Source: DSOI01 sp041394885 (GTDB taxonomy: Bacteria > Acidobacteriota > Terriglobia > Bryobacterales > Bryobacteraceae). From it: a DNA stretch of 64,000 nt. The notes beneath the pieces were generated by a model. It searched no databases. It saw only the letters and a program-made list of their open reading frames with translations, and was not told the DNA's origin. This document shows, one piece after another, positions 34,943 to 44,886 of this stretch. The position numbers and the translations under genes were made by a program. Position 1 is the first letter of the stretch. Every line of letters starts with the position of its first letter. The stretch covers positions 6,018 through 70,017 of the forward strand of contig JAWKHI010000041.1 in assembly GCA_041394885.1 (NCBI GenBank), read 5' to 3'.

Positions 34943-37900
34943 ATGGGGTCTTCTACAATCCGTATACTGTCCGCTGCCATACTGTTTGCCGCGGCGCTTT
35001 CCGCACAGACGTCCACCGGCCAGATCGCCGTCACCGTGCTCGATCCATCCGGAGCCGTGATTCCCAATGCCGCGATCACCCTGACCGGGTCCGACACGGG
35101 CGAACTCGTACGCACACTTTCCACCGATGAGTCCGGATCCGCGACGGCTCCTCTGCTTCGTCCCGGCGCCTACACGGTTTCGGTGACCAGCGAAGGCTTC
35201 AAGCGTCTCGAGCGCAAGGGCATCACGCTGCGCGTCGACGACGCGTTGTCTCTCCGTCTCACCCTCGAACCGGGCGGCGTCACCGAATCGATCAGCGTCA
35301 CCGCGCAGGCCGAACTGCTCGAAGAGAAAACGCACTCGGTGGGCCAGGTCGTCGATGATCGCACCATGCAGCAGCTTCCCCTCAACGGCCGCAACTACCT
35401 CCAACTCGGGAACCTCACCGCCGGCGCGGTACCGAACTCCCGCTCGCGGGACCGTACGTTTTCCGCCTACGGCAATCGCGGACTCCAGAACGCCTTTCTG
35501 CTCGATGGCGCGCGCAACCAGAACTACCTGCGCGGCCTCGATAACCGCGCCCGGGATGCAATGCGCCCATCCCTGGAAGCGATCGCCGAGTTCAAAGTTC
35601 AGACTTCGAACTTCTCCGCCGAGTACGGCGCTTCGGCCGGCGCTGTCGTCAACGTCGTCACCAAGTCCGGCAGTAACCAGTTTCACGGATCCGCCTTCGA
35701 GTTCCTGCGCAACTCCTCTTTTGATGCCCGCGACTTCTTCACCCCCGCCGATCGCGACAAGCCGCTCTACATCCAGCATCAATATGGCGGATCGCTCGGC
35801 GGACCCATCAAACGCAATCGTGCCTGGTTCATGGGCTCCTACCAGCGAACCCATATTTCCGAAGGCGACAACGTCGTTTCCACTGTCCCGCTCGCGGACC
35901 ATAAGGCGGGCCGGTTCGGATCGCTCAACGTCTTCGATCCCGCCACCACGCGCGCCAATCCCGCCGGAAGCGGATTCATTCGTGACCGCTTCCCCAACAA
36001 CACCATCCCCGCTTCCCGTTTCGATCGCATCGGCAAATCGGTCGTCGACTTCTATCCCGACCCCCAATTTGCCCAGGCTGGGCGCAACTACGTGAACAAC
36101 CCTGTCCATGGGACGCGCTATCACAACGCCACATTCCGCGGCGACGTCCGTGTCACCGATCGCGACTCACTGTTCGCCCGCTTCTCGTTCGACGACGGAA
36201 CCTTTGACCGCAAGAGCCCGCTGCCGGAACCCGCCACCACGGGGACCCTGCGCACGCAACCCGCGCGCAGCCTCGGTGTCGGCTACACGCGCGTGGTAAC
36301 CAACACCACCGTCAACGAACTCCGCTTCGCCTGGAATCGCGTTAGCGTCGTGCAGGACGGCACGGTTCCCAAGAACGAAATCATCGCCGGCTCGCTCGAC
36401 CCCGATGTCACCAGTTCCATCCCGAACTTCAACGTCACCGGCTTCACCGGTATCGGCGGTCAACCCGCCGGGTTCGGCAACATTCCCCTCGATAAGTCCT
36501 CCGGTGTCTGGAACGTCTCCGACAACATCAGTTCTGTCCGCGGCAAACACACCGTCAAGGCCGGTTTCGACTTCCAACTGATCCGCGTCCGCACCTCCGC
36601 CACCCTGCAAGGCCGCGGCGCGTGGGGTTTTACGGGTGTCTTCTCCCAAGACCCGCAGCGCCGCCCCGGCTCTGGGTCCGCCGTCGCGGACCTTCTCCTC
36701 GGCCTCCCCAACACCATCACCATCGGGACCCGTGCCGTCAGTGAAGAACGCGCCCCCAATTACTATTGGTACTTTCAGGATGACTGGTCGATCACTCCCA
36801 CACTCACTCTCAACTTGGGTTTCCGCTACGAACTCACCAAGCCTTTCTACGAGGTCAACAACCGCTTGTCCACCCTCGTTACCGACTACGGCGACCCCTT
36901 GTTCGGCCAGTACATCCTCGCCGGCGATAGCCGCCTTCCGCGCCCGCTCCAGTACACAGACCGCAACAACATCGCCCCTCGTTTCGGCTTCGCCTGGCGC
37001 ACTCCTGCCCCCGGACTCGTGCTGCGCGGCGGATTCGGCGTCTTCTACGGACAGGACGAAGGCTTCGGCGTCTCCCAGCGCATGACGAACAATCCGCCCT
37101 TTGTCGGCTTCGGCGGCTTCAACGTGAATTCGGATCAGTTGAACATCAGTTCCACAATTCCGTTAAGCTCTCCGCTGCCGCCGCGCCCGGCCGCGCCGGA
37201 TCCATCCGCCTACACCTGGGATCCCAACAGCACGGTACAACTCCGCTCGTGGACCAACCGATTCACCATTCCGTATGTCCTCCAGTGGACCCTCTCCATG
37301 CAAAAGGAACTCAAGCCCGGGCTGCTGTGGGAACTCAATTACGTCGGCAACCGCGGCATCAAGCTCTGGGGCGTCTACGAAGGCAACCAGCCCACTCCTG
37401 GCGCGGGCAGCGTCAACAACCGGCGGCCACTCGCCGGCTTCACGCGTGGATCGATCATCCGCGGCGAGCCCTGGGTCACCAGCAATTACAACGGACTCTC
37501 CACGCGCCTCGAACGCCGGTTCTCCCAAGGACTCTCGTTCCTTGCCTCCTACACTTACGGCCGTTCGCTCGACACCCAGTCCAACGTCGACCTTTGCGAT
37601 GGTTGCGTGAATTCTTCCGGCTCCGGTTCCGTGCAGGACGTCCGCAACCGCAAAGCCAATCGCGGCCCGTCCGATCACAATGTCCCCCACCGCTTCGTCT
37701 TCTCGAGCGGGTGGGACGTTCCCTTCCTGCGCGCCAATCCCATCGTCGGAGGTTGGACGCTCTCCGGCATCCTTTCGCTCTCGAGCGGCTTGCCATTCGG
37801 TCTCAACCTCCCGTTCGACAACGCCGGCACGGGAAACATCAACTGGCCGAATCGCATCGCCGACGGCCGTCTCGCTTCGCCAACGATCGATCGTTGGTTC

Positions 37901-38188
37901 GATACCGCTGCGTTCGCCTTCCCCACTCAATACACGTTCGGAAACGCCGGCCGGAACTACCTCACCGGTCCGGGAACCAAGTCCGTGGACTTCTCGCTGC
38001 AGCGCATTTTCAATCTTCCGATCAACGACATCTCACGTCTCGAGTTCCGTGCCGAGGCCTTCAATCTCTTCAATACGCCGCAATTCGGCATCCCGGGGGC
38101 CACGCTCCAAACGGCGAACTTCGGCGTCATCGGCGGCACGGCCAATTCCAACCGGCAGCTTCAATTCGGGCTCCGGCTTCTTTTCTAG
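34943..38188 (+). CDS. Oar-like TonB-dependent outer membrane receptor (second copy)
   Basis: About 1081 residues: signal peptide (IRILSAAILFAAALSAQ), carboxypeptidase-regulatory-like domain (GQIAVTVLDPSGAVIPNA), plug (MQQLPLNGRNYLQLGNLT, TKSGSNQFHGSAFEF) and a beta-barrel that ends properly in a strand finishing LQFGLRLLF. The start is uncertain: ATGs at 34928, 34931 and 34943 are all in frame, and 34943 has a GGCGGA just upstream and leaves a normal signal peptide. It converges with the sialidase-like gene 18 bp on. Confidence 0.93.
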   Translation: MGSSTIRILSAAILFAAALSAQTSTGQIAVTVLDPSGAVIPNAAITLTGSDTGELVRTLSTDESGSATAPLLRPGAYTVSVTSEGFKRLERKGITLRVDDALSLRLTLEPGGVTESISVTAQAELLEEKTHSVGQVVDDRTMQQLPLNGRNYLQLGNLTAGAVPNSRSRDRTFSAYGNRGLQNAFLLDGARNQNYLRGLDNRARDAMRPSLEAIAEFKVQTSNFSAEYGASAGAVVNVVTKSGSNQFHGSAFEFLRNSSFDARDFFTPADRDKPLYIQHQYGGSLGGPIKRNRAWFMGSYQRTHISEGDNVVSTVPLADHKAGRFGSLNVFDPATTRANPAGSGFIRDRFPNNTIPASRFDRIGKSVVDFYPDPQFAQAGRNYVNNPVHGTRYHNATFRGDVRVTDRDSLFARFSFDDGTFDRKSPLPEPATTGTLRTQPARSLGVGYTRVVTNTTVNELRFAWNRVSVVQDGTVPKNEIIAGSLDPDVTSSIPNFNVTGFTGIGGQPAGFGNIPLDKSSGVWNVSDNISSVRGKHTVKAGFDFQLIRVRTSATLQGRGAWGFTGVFSQDPQRRPGSGSAVADLLLGLPNTITIGTRAVSEERAPNYYWYFQDDWSITPTLTLNLGFRYELTKPFYEVNNRLSTLVTDYGDPLFGQYILAGDSRLPRPLQYTDRNNIAPRFGFAWRTPAPGLVLRGGFGVFYGQDEGFGVSQRMTNNPPFVGFGGFNVNSDQLNISSTIPLSSPLPPRPAAPDPSAYTWDPNSTVQLRSWTNRFTIPYVLQWTLSMQKELKPGLLWELNYVGNRGIKLWGVYEGNQPTPGAGSVNNRRPLAGFTRGSIIRGEPWVTSNYNGLSTRLERRFSQGLSFLASYTYGRSLDTQSNVDLCDGCVNSSGSGSVQDVRNRKANRGPSDHNVPHRFVFSSGWDVPFLRANPIVGGWTLSGILSLSSGLPFGLNLPFDNAGTGNINWPNRIADGRLASPTIDRWFDTAAFAFPTQYTFGNAGRNYLTGPGTKSVDFSLQRIFNLPINDISRLEFRAEAFNLFNTPQFGIPGATLQTANFGVIGGTANSNRQLQFGLRLLF

Positions 38189-38206
38189 GGCGATACGCAG
38201 GGCGGG

Positions 38207-40435
38207 CTAACGCCGAAGCCTGCTGACCTCCGCCGCTAACCGGGCTCCGGAAGCCCGTCCCGAACGGGCTTCCTCTTCCCGGAACACCGCCATTTGAATG
38301 ATCCCGGCCCCCGCACGGTCGAAGTCATAGATGACATAGATCGTCCCATCCGCGCCCTGAGCACCATCCGGGTACGACACTCCATCCCGCCCATCCAGCA
38401 AAAGTCCCCCCTGCCACGACGCTCCATCGTCGGCGGAAACGAACGCCGTCAGGTGGGACCGGCGCGCCGACGGCCCGTTGTGCCGAACCATCAGCAGCGC
38501 GCCGGATCGCAGCCGCCGCACAAAAAACCGCTTGTTCGCCACATTCTCCGCCCGCAGGTAGTCCGTCCCTGGGCTCCAGGTTTTACCGCCATCGCTCGAA
38601 AAACTCTGCCCGATCCCCCACTCGGTTCTCACCAGCATCCACAACCGCCCATCGCGCAGTTCCACCAGCATGTGTTCGTCGGAACGCGTGGGAGAAATTC
38701 GCACCTGTCCCAAAAACGCGAACGTCTTCCCCTGATCCCGCGACCGGTAGACATTCGAACCACGCGCCTCTCCCATATCGTGTACGAGCATTTCCTTGGT
38801 GTACGGCGAAATATCGTAGCCATCCAGCGCCAGATCAGGCTTGTTGTCGCGCCACATGCCAATCGGCAGCAGCCAGTCGCCATTGCGCAGGACGGCCGGC
38901 TTGTTCAGCATGACGCCATCCGCGATCCTCCGCGGGGCCGACCATCGGGGTTCTTCGGAATCGGGATCTTCCGTCACCATCGCCCAGACACCCCACCGTC
39001 CATCCCGCAGTCCCGCGCTCTGTGACCAGAACGCCCACAACCGCCCCCCAGGATCGATCCAGATGCAAGGAGACATTGCCCGTACGAAGCGCCGCGGCTG
39101 TATGACCACCTTCGGGCCGGACCACGTCCGTCCGTCGTCGCCGCTGGTCGCCATCACCGCGTAGCTGAATGGGCTCTCCACCCGGCGTGTGGAAGGCCCC
39201 GTAACCCAGATGGCCCACAGCCGGCCCTTGGCGGTTCTCTCAATTCCGGGCACTCCCTGCGATCCCCGGGCGCTGGCCGCATACTCAGAGCCGGGCGCGG
39301 TGATGATCCGCGGCGGCTGCTTGGCCAGATCGGGAAGCCGAAGCCGGCTGATTTCCGATTGCCGCTCGAGACCCCGCCTGGCCCGTACGTCCTCCTCCCG
39401 AAAAATCGCAAGACGAATGACGCCTTCCCCCGCCCGGTCGAAATCATGCACGACATAGATCCTGCCGTCGGAGGACTCCACGCCATCCGGGTACGATGCC
39501 CCTACCCTCTCTTCGATCAGCAGCCCGCCCTTCCACGAAACCCCATCGTCATCGGAAACGAATGCCGTCAGATGAGAGCGCGCCGGGCCCGGACCGTTGT
39601 TTCGCACCATCAGCAGCGCCCCGGAACGCAGCCGCCGAATAAAGAACCGCTTGTTGGCGACGTTCTCGCCCCGCATATACTCCTTGCCCGGGCTCCAAGT
39701 CCTGCCGCCATCCCTCGAAACACTCTGGCCGATCCCCCACGTCGTCCGCACCAGCATCCACAGAGTGCCATCCCGCCGCTCCACCAGCATGTGCTCATCG
39801 GAACGCGTTGGAGGAACGCGCGCCTGGCCGAGAAACTCGAAGGTCTCCCCCTGGTCGCGTGACCGGTACACGTTGGACCCTCGTTCCTCGCCCAGATCCT
39901 GTATGAGCATCTCCTTGGTGTAGGGAGACAAATCATAGCCATCGAGAGCAAGGCTCGGCGTGTTGTCCCGCCACAATCCCACTGGAAGCAGCCAGTCGCC
40001 ATTGCGCAGCACCGTCGGCTTGTTCAGCATGATGCCGTTGGCGATCCGTCGCGGCTGGGTCCACCGCGGCTGCCCGGAATCGGCATCGCCGGTCATCATG
40101 GACCAAACTCCCCAGCGGCCGTCCCGCAATCCCGCGCTCTGCGCCCAGAACAACCAGAGCCGCCCCCGCGGATCGATCCAAAGACACGGGTCCATCGCGC
40201 GTACGAACCGGGGCGGCTGGATCGCCAGCTTCAGGCCGGACCATGTAGCGCCGTCATCGCCGCTGGTGGCGAGGACAACGTAGCTGAACGGGCTTTCAAC
40301 CGCCCGCTTGGACGGTCCTGTATACCAGGCGGCCCATAGCCGCCCTTTCGCCGTTCGTTCAATGGCGGGAACCCCCTGCGCGCCGCGGGCGCTTTCGGCA
40401 TACTCGGCCCCCGGAGACTCGATCACTCGCGGCGG
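38207..40435 (-). repeat. Internal gene duplication, two copies of about 1.1 kb
   Basis: The halves (about 39319-40435 and 38207-39316) encode proteins that match at most positions with few gaps, and the DNA is similar over long stretches. This points to an in-frame tandem duplication that is fairly recent compared with other paralogues in the window. Confidence 0.88.
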
Positions 40436-40534
40436 CTGGAGAGAAAGCTCCGGCGGCCCCGGTTGGGCGAGCAATTCCGGATGCGCGGCAAGCGCCAATC
40501 CCATCGCAACCATGCCGGACGTCTGGAGTCTCAA
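38207..40534 (-). CDS. Exported sialidase/BNR-type protein with two duplicated propellers
   Basis: A 775-residue secreted protein: signal peptide (to about residue 24), then two tandem copies of a roughly 370-residue exo-alpha-sialidase/BNR propeller, residues 34-400 and 407-775. Asp boxes are visible in both (SRDGGRTWSPG, SSDGGKTWSPG, SGDDGATWSG), and motifs such as GVPAIERTAKGRLW and SDEHMLVE recur at a 373-residue period. Single-propeller relatives of about 400 residues are the usual form. Glycan hydrolysis or binding is likely but true sialidase activity is unproven. Divergent from ileS across 155 bp. Confidence 0.9.
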   Translation of the reverse strand: MRLQTSGMVAMGLALAAHPELLAQPGPPELSLQPPRVIESPGAEYAESARGAQGVPAIERTAKGRLWAAWYTGPSKRAVESPFSYVVLATSGDDGATWSGLKLAIQPPRFVRAMDPCLWIDPRGRLWLFWAQSAGLRDGRWGVWSMMTGDADSGQPRWTQPRRIANGIMLNKPTVLRNGDWLLPVGLWRDNTPSLALDGYDLSPYTKEMLIQDLGEERGSNVYRSRDQGETFEFLGQARVPPTRSDEHMLVERRDGTLWMLVRTTWGIGQSVSRDGGRTWSPGKEYMRGENVANKRFFIRRLRSGALLMVRNNGPGPARSHLTAFVSDDDGVSWKGGLLIEERVGASYPDGVESSDGRIYVVHDFDRAGEGVIRLAIFREEDVRARRGLERQSEISRLRLPDLAKQPPRIITAPGSEYAASARGSQGVPGIERTAKGRLWAIWVTGPSTRRVESPFSYAVMATSGDDGRTWSGPKVVIQPRRFVRAMSPCIWIDPGGRLWAFWSQSAGLRDGRWGVWAMVTEDPDSEEPRWSAPRRIADGVMLNKPAVLRNGDWLLPIGMWRDNKPDLALDGYDISPYTKEMLVHDMGEARGSNVYRSRDQGKTFAFLGQVRISPTRSDEHMLVELRDGRLWMLVRTEWGIGQSFSSDGGKTWSPGTDYLRAENVANKRFFVRRLRSGALLMVRHNGPSARRSHLTAFVSADDGASWQGGLLLDGRDGVSYPDGAQGADGTIYVIYDFDRAGAGIIQMAVFREEEARSGRASGARLAAEVSRLRR

Positions 40535-40655
40535 GAGGCAGCGTTACAGTTGCCGCCTCCGCTTGTCAACCTGCAACCAGCACCCGGAGCCTTCACGGGG
40601 AACCAACGCCCGAAAAAGGAGAATGCCGCGCCGCCCCCTGCTACCATAAGATATT

Positions 40656-40685
40656 CCCCGGATCGGCCCCGCGATCCGGGGTTTT
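40656..40685 (+). promoter_or_regulatory. Terminator-like hairpin immediately before ileS
   Basis: A perfect 10-bp stem (40656-40665 with 40672-40681), six-base loop and four T residues end five bases before the ileS ATG. The upstream gene is divergent, so no transcript needs ending here. The element covers the expected ribosome-binding position, so it is a candidate attenuator or translation switch. No T-box specifier or AGGGUGG-type antiterminator core was seen. Confidence 0.6.
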
Positions 40686-40689
40686 CCCA

Positions 40690-43515
40690 ATGGAAGCCGA
40701 TCTCAAAAAAACCGTCAATCTCCCGCAAACCGCCTTCCCCATGAAGGCGAACCTTGCGCAGACCGAGCCCAAGCTCCTTGAGCGCTGGCGCGACACCGAT
40801 CTCTATGGCCAGATCCGGCGCGCATCGGCGGGCCGCCCGCGATACGTCCTCCATGATGGCCCGCCGTACGCCAACGGCAACATCCACCTCGGCCACGCCT
40901 TCAACAAAACACTGAAGGATTTCATCGTCAAATCCAAAACGATGTCCGGGTTTGACTCGCCTTACGTTCCCGGCTGGGATTGCCACGGCCTCCCCATCGA
41001 GATCAAAGTCGATTCGCAGCTCGGCTCAAAGAAAGCCTCCATGACGCCCGGCGAGATCCGCCGCGCCTGCCGCGCCTACGCGCAGAAATTCGTCGACCTT
41101 CAGAAAGCCGACTTCATCCGCCTCGGCGTTTTCGGCGATTGGGACCACCCCTACCTCACCATGGAGGCGCGCTACCAGTCTGTCATCGCGCGCGCCTTCG
41201 TCGACTTCCTGGATCAGGGTTACGTCTACAAAGGACTCAAGCCCGTCAACTGGTGTCTCAGTTGCCGCACCGCGCTCGCCGAAGCCGAGGTCGAGTACGA
41301 AGATCACGCGAGCCCCTCTATCTGGGTCCGATTCGCGCTCACGTCCGATTCCGCCGCGATCCACACGGCCCTCGACAATCAGTCCCTGCAAGGCAAACCG
41401 TGCTATGGCCTTATCTGGACCACTACGCCCTGGACCATTCCGGCCAACCTCGCCATCGCCTACCATCCCGGCATCGATTACTCCGCCGTCGACACCGGCG
41501 ATGCCGTCTACTTTGTAGCCACCGATCTCGTCGACGCCACCGCGGCTGTGTGCGGATGGGCCCAGACCCGCACCCTCGCCCGCTTCCCTGGCGCCAAGCT
41601 GGAAGGCGCCATTTTCCGGCATCCCTTCGTAGCACGCGATTCCCCAGGCATCCTTGCCGAACACGTCACCCTCGAACAGGGCACCGGCGCCGTGCACACC
41701 GCGCCCGGCCATGGCCATGAAGACTATGTCGTGGGCATTCAGTACGGCCTGCCGGTCTATTGCCCCGTCGATGGCGCTGGACGTCTTTTTCACACCCAGG
41801 ATGAGCCGGGTGTGCTCCCGGAAGCCCTCATCGGCAAGACGGTTTGGGAAGCCAATCCGGTCGTCATTGAACTGCTCACCGCTTCCGGCGCACTGCTCGC
41901 CCAACGGAAAATCGAGCACTCCTATCCCCACTGCTGGCGCTGCCACAAGGCCACCATCTTCCGCGGCACTGAGCAGTGGTTCATCGGCATGGAGCGCAAC
42001 GGCCTCCGGGAACGCGCGCTCGAAGCCATCCGCAACATCAAGTGGATGCCAGAATGGGGCGAAGACCGCATCTACAACATGATTGCCAGCCGTCCGGATT
42101 GGTGCATCTCACGCCAGCGCATTTGGGGCGTGCCCATCGTGGTCTTCTACTGCGAGTCCTGCCATGAGCCGATCACCGATCGCGCCGTGCTCGATCCCGT
42201 GGTCGATCGGTTCGCCACCCAAACTGCCGACATCTGGTACGACGAGCCCGCGTCGGAACTCGTTCCCACCGGCACGCGATGCCCCAAGTGCGGCCACGGC
42301 GCGTTCACGAAGGAAAAGGACATCCTGGACGTTTGGTTTGACTCCGGATCGTCCCACCTCGCCGTGCTCAACGCGCAATGGGAACTCGACTGGCCCGCCG
42401 AACTCTATCTCGAGGGCGGCGATCAATACCGCGGATGGTTCCACTCCTCGCTTCTGGTTGGTGTGGGCCTCAAGGGCGGCGCGCCCTACCGCGAGTGCGC
42501 CACCAACGGCTGGACGCTCGATGGCGAAGGCCGGGCCATGTCGAAAAGCATCGGCAACGTCATCGAGCCCGACAAGATCATCAAACAATCCGGCGCCGAA
42601 CTGCTGCGGTTGTGGACCGCTTCGGTGGCCTTTCACGAAGATGTCCGCATCTCCGATACCATCCTCGCCCGATTGTCGGAGGCCTACCGGAAGCTCCGCA
42701 ATACTTTCCGCTACGCCCTCGGCAACCTCTATGACTTCGAACCGTCTCGCGATGCGCTCGCTCCCTCTGACATGCTCGAGTTCGATCAGTGGATCCTGTT
42801 CCGGGCCGATCAACTCGTCAAGCAGGTTCGTGCCGCCTACGACGAGTTCGCGTTTCACCGCGCCTATCAGGCTCTCTACAACTTCGCCATCGTCGATTTG
42901 AGCGCGCTTTACTTCGACGTTCTGAAGGATCGCCTCTATACCGCCGCGCCGTCATCCCGTGCACGCCGCAGCGCGCAGACAGCTCTGTGGCGCGTTACGC
43001 GCGCTCTGGCGCGGCTTCTCGCTCCGATCCTTACGTTCACGACCGAAGAGGTCTGGACCCATTTTCCCAAGGCCGAAGGCGACCCCGATTCCGTGCACCT
43101 CGCGCTGTTTCCCGAACCCGGCGATGTCACCGCCGGGCTCAACGCGGCCGATCACGCCCGGACCTCTTCCTGGGACAAACTCGTTGCGGTCCGGGAATCG
43201 GTCAACAAAAGCCTCGAACTGGCTCGCCAGGAAAAATTCATCGGCTCATCGCTCGAAGCCAAGGTGCACCTGAAAGCCGGTCCCGAACTCCTCCCTGTGC
43301 TCGATCAGTACCGCGCTCACCTGCCGGCCCTGTTCATCACCTCGCAGGTATCGCTCGAAGGGCTCCCCGGCGCCGGGCTCGCCGTCGACGTGCATCGCGC
43401 CGAAGGCGTCAAATGCGAACGGTGCTGGAAATTCAACCTGGAAACCGGCGCGGACTCGCGTTGGCCCACCGTCTGCCCGCCCTGTGCCGAGGCGCTCGCA
43501 ACCAGGGATGCATAA
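40690..43515 (+). CDS. ileS: Isoleucyl-tRNA synthetase
   Basis: A 941-residue class I synthetase that charges tRNA-Ile. It has the HIGH-type motif (GNIHLGHAFN), PGWDCHGLPIE, the CP1 editing domain with WTTTPWTIPANLA, the KMSKS loop as AMSKSIGNVI, and a C-terminal zinc knuckle (CERCWKFN ... CPPC). The N-terminus (LKKTVNLPQTAFPMKANL) matches the family, so the ATG at 40690 is right even though it has no ribosome site other than the hairpin region. lspA and lgt follow with 13 bp and an overlap, forming one operon. Confidence 0.98.
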   Translation: MEADLKKTVNLPQTAFPMKANLAQTEPKLLERWRDTDLYGQIRRASAGRPRYVLHDGPPYANGNIHLGHAFNKTLKDFIVKSKTMSGFDSPYVPGWDCHGLPIEIKVDSQLGSKKASMTPGEIRRACRAYAQKFVDLQKADFIRLGVFGDWDHPYLTMEARYQSVIARAFVDFLDQGYVYKGLKPVNWCLSCRTALAEAEVEYEDHASPSIWVRFALTSDSAAIHTALDNQSLQGKPCYGLIWTTTPWTIPANLAIAYHPGIDYSAVDTGDAVYFVATDLVDATAAVCGWAQTRTLARFPGAKLEGAIFRHPFVARDSPGILAEHVTLEQGTGAVHTAPGHGHEDYVVGIQYGLPVYCPVDGAGRLFHTQDEPGVLPEALIGKTVWEANPVVIELLTASGALLAQRKIEHSYPHCWRCHKATIFRGTEQWFIGMERNGLRERALEAIRNIKWMPEWGEDRIYNMIASRPDWCISRQRIWGVPIVVFYCESCHEPITDRAVLDPVVDRFATQTADIWYDEPASELVPTGTRCPKCGHGAFTKEKDILDVWFDSGSSHLAVLNAQWELDWPAELYLEGGDQYRGWFHSSLLVGVGLKGGAPYRECATNGWTLDGEGRAMSKSIGNVIEPDKIIKQSGAELLRLWTASVAFHEDVRISDTILARLSEAYRKLRNTFRYALGNLYDFEPSRDALAPSDMLEFDQWILFRADQLVKQVRAAYDEFAFHRAYQALYNFAIVDLSALYFDVLKDRLYTAAPSSRARRSAQTALWRVTRALARLLAPILTFTTEEVWTHFPKAEGDPDSVHLALFPEPGDVTAGLNAADHARTSSWDKLVAVRESVNKSLELARQEKFIGSSLEAKVHLKAGPELLPVLDQYRAHLPALFITSQVSLEGLPGAGLAVDVHRAEGVKCERCWKFNLETGADSRWPTVCPPCAEALATRDA

Positions 43516-43528
43516 GGAAAGTGCATCC

Positions 43529-44032
43529 ATGATGACGGCATCCCGGTTGCTTCCCTTCGCCGCAGCCGCCGCCATCTTCGCGCTGGACCGCGTCACCAAG
43601 ATCTGGATCCAGCAGACGGTCACCCTCTGGGACGTAATTCCCGTCATTCCGGGCCTGTTCAACATCATTCATTCGGAAAACACCGGCATGGCGTTTTCCC
43701 TCCTCGCCGATTCGAGCCAGGCGGTTCGCACCGTGATCCTGATCGGGTTTGCCGGCGCCGTCCTGTGTCTGGTTGTATGGATGTTGTGGCGGGCCGTGGA
43801 CTCAGTCCAAAAGACCGCGCTTACGCTGGTGCTTGGCGGAGCCTCCGGAAACCTCTATGATCGAATCGTGCGCGGGTCGGTCACCGATTTTCTCGACTTC
43901 TTCTGGCGCGACCACCACTGGGCCACCTTCAATATCGCCGATTCGGCCATTACCGCCGGCGCCCTGCTCATTGCACTCGAGTTGTTCCGCAAGCCGGAGC
44001 CCAAAGCCGCTGCCTCATGCTCCCCAAAATAA
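43529..44032 (+). CDS. lspA: Lipoprotein signal peptidase (signal peptidase II)
   Basis: A 167-residue inner-membrane aspartic protease with four predicted spans. The catalytic Asp pair is in NLYDRIVRGSVTDFLDFF and FNIADSAIT. It cleaves the leader of diacylglyceryl-modified prolipoproteins. An AAGGAAAG site at 43514-43521 selects the ATG at 43529; an earlier in-frame ATG at 43508 lies inside ileS. Its 3' end overlaps lgt by 16 bp, the enzyme acting one step earlier. Confidence 0.96.
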   Translation: MMTASRLLPFAAAAAIFALDRVTKIWIQQTVTLWDVIPVIPGLFNIIHSENTGMAFSLLADSSQAVRTVILIGFAGAVLCLVVWMLWRAVDSVQKTALTLVLGGASGNLYDRIVRGSVTDFLDFFWRDHHWATFNIADSAITAGALLIALELFRKPEPKAAASCSPK

Positions 44033-44832
44033 TCTCTTTCTCCGATAGCTTCTTCCTGCCTACCTATGGCGTGCTGGTGGCGCTCGGCTTCCTGGCCGGT
44101 CTTTGGATCGCCGGACGCCTCGCGCGCCGCTCCGGGCTCGATCCGGAGGCAGTCACCAATCTCGGCGTCTACGCCGCTCTCGCCGGGCTGGCCGGGGCAA
44201 AGCTGTTCATGTTCGTCGTCGAGTTTGGACACTATCGCGCTAACCCCGCCGAAATCTTTTCCCTCGCCACCCTCCAAGCCGGCGGCGTCTTCTACGGCGG
44301 ATTGGTAGCCGCGCTGCTCTATGGAGCCTGGCACGTGCGACGGCATGGGCTTCCCACCGCCCTCACCCTCGATTGTTTCGCGCCGGGCCTCGCCTTGGGC
44401 CAAGCCATCGGCCGGCTCGGCTGCTTTGCCGCCGGATGCTGCTGGGGCCAGGCCTGTGACCGGTCCTGGGCCGTCACCTTCACCAATCCGGATGCGCACG
44501 CCCTCACGGGCGTTCCGCTCGACGTGGCCCTGCATCCCACCCAGCTCTATGAGGCGGCGATGCTCGGGGCCGCCTTCGCCATCACCTACATTGCCTTTGC
44601 CCGTCCCCACAAACCCGGGGCGATCCTCGGCCTCTATCTCCTCCTCGCCGCCATCGAGCGTTTCACGGTGGACTTCGTCCGGGCGCATCAGCAGCCGAAT
44701 CCCTTCGAAGGTCCGCTCACCACCGCCCAGTGGATCGCGCTCGGACTCGCCGCGGCCGGTGTCTGGCTCCTCGTCCGGGCCGGGGAGCCCCCGAAGCCGG
44801 AGCTCGGCGGCCTGAAGGCAGCCGCTCACTGA
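44017..44832 (+). CDS. lgt: Prolipoprotein diacylglyceryl transferase
   Basis: A 271-residue polytopic inner-membrane enzyme that moves diacylglycerol from phosphatidylglycerol to the lipobox Cys. The Lgt signature GRLGCFAAGCCWG is at about residues 131-143, with HPTQLYEA further on and the C-terminal RFTVDFVRAHQ segment. It is the last gene of ileS-lspA-lgt and overlaps lspA by 16 bp, so the lipoprotein maturation steps are co-expressed. Confidence 0.97.
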   Translation: MLPKIISFSDSFFLPTYGVLVALGFLAGLWIAGRLARRSGLDPEAVTNLGVYAALAGLAGAKLFMFVVEFGHYRANPAEIFSLATLQAGGVFYGGLVAALLYGAWHVRRHGLPTALTLDCFAPGLALGQAIGRLGCFAAGCCWGQACDRSWAVTFTNPDAHALTGVPLDVALHPTQLYEAAMLGAAFAITYIAFARPHKPGAILGLYLLLAAIERFTVDFVRAHQQPNPFEGPLTTAQWIALGLAAAGVWLLVRAGEPPKPELGGLKAAAH

Positions 44833-44870
44833 CTGCTAAGTTGTTCCCTCCACTTTCTGACGAGCATTTC

Positions 44871-44886
44871 CCCTACCGGGGGTAGG
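44871..44886. promoter_or_regulatory. Inverted repeat CCTACC-GGTAGG after lgt and before the Tad-like locus
   Basis: CCTACC (44872-44877) and GGTAGG (44881-44886) are separated by three bases, within the 206-bp gap 44833-45038. The gap also contains ACTACCCC (44933-44940) and CCCCTAG near 44993, so it is dense in this motif family. The short-loop hairpin followed by TGTTTCT could also act as a terminator for lgt. Confidence 0.35.

Noticed and set aside
40535..40689. T-box riboswitch upstream of ileS
   Set aside because: The divergent gap is only 155 bp and no antiterminator core or specifier loop was found; only a terminator-like hairpin is present.
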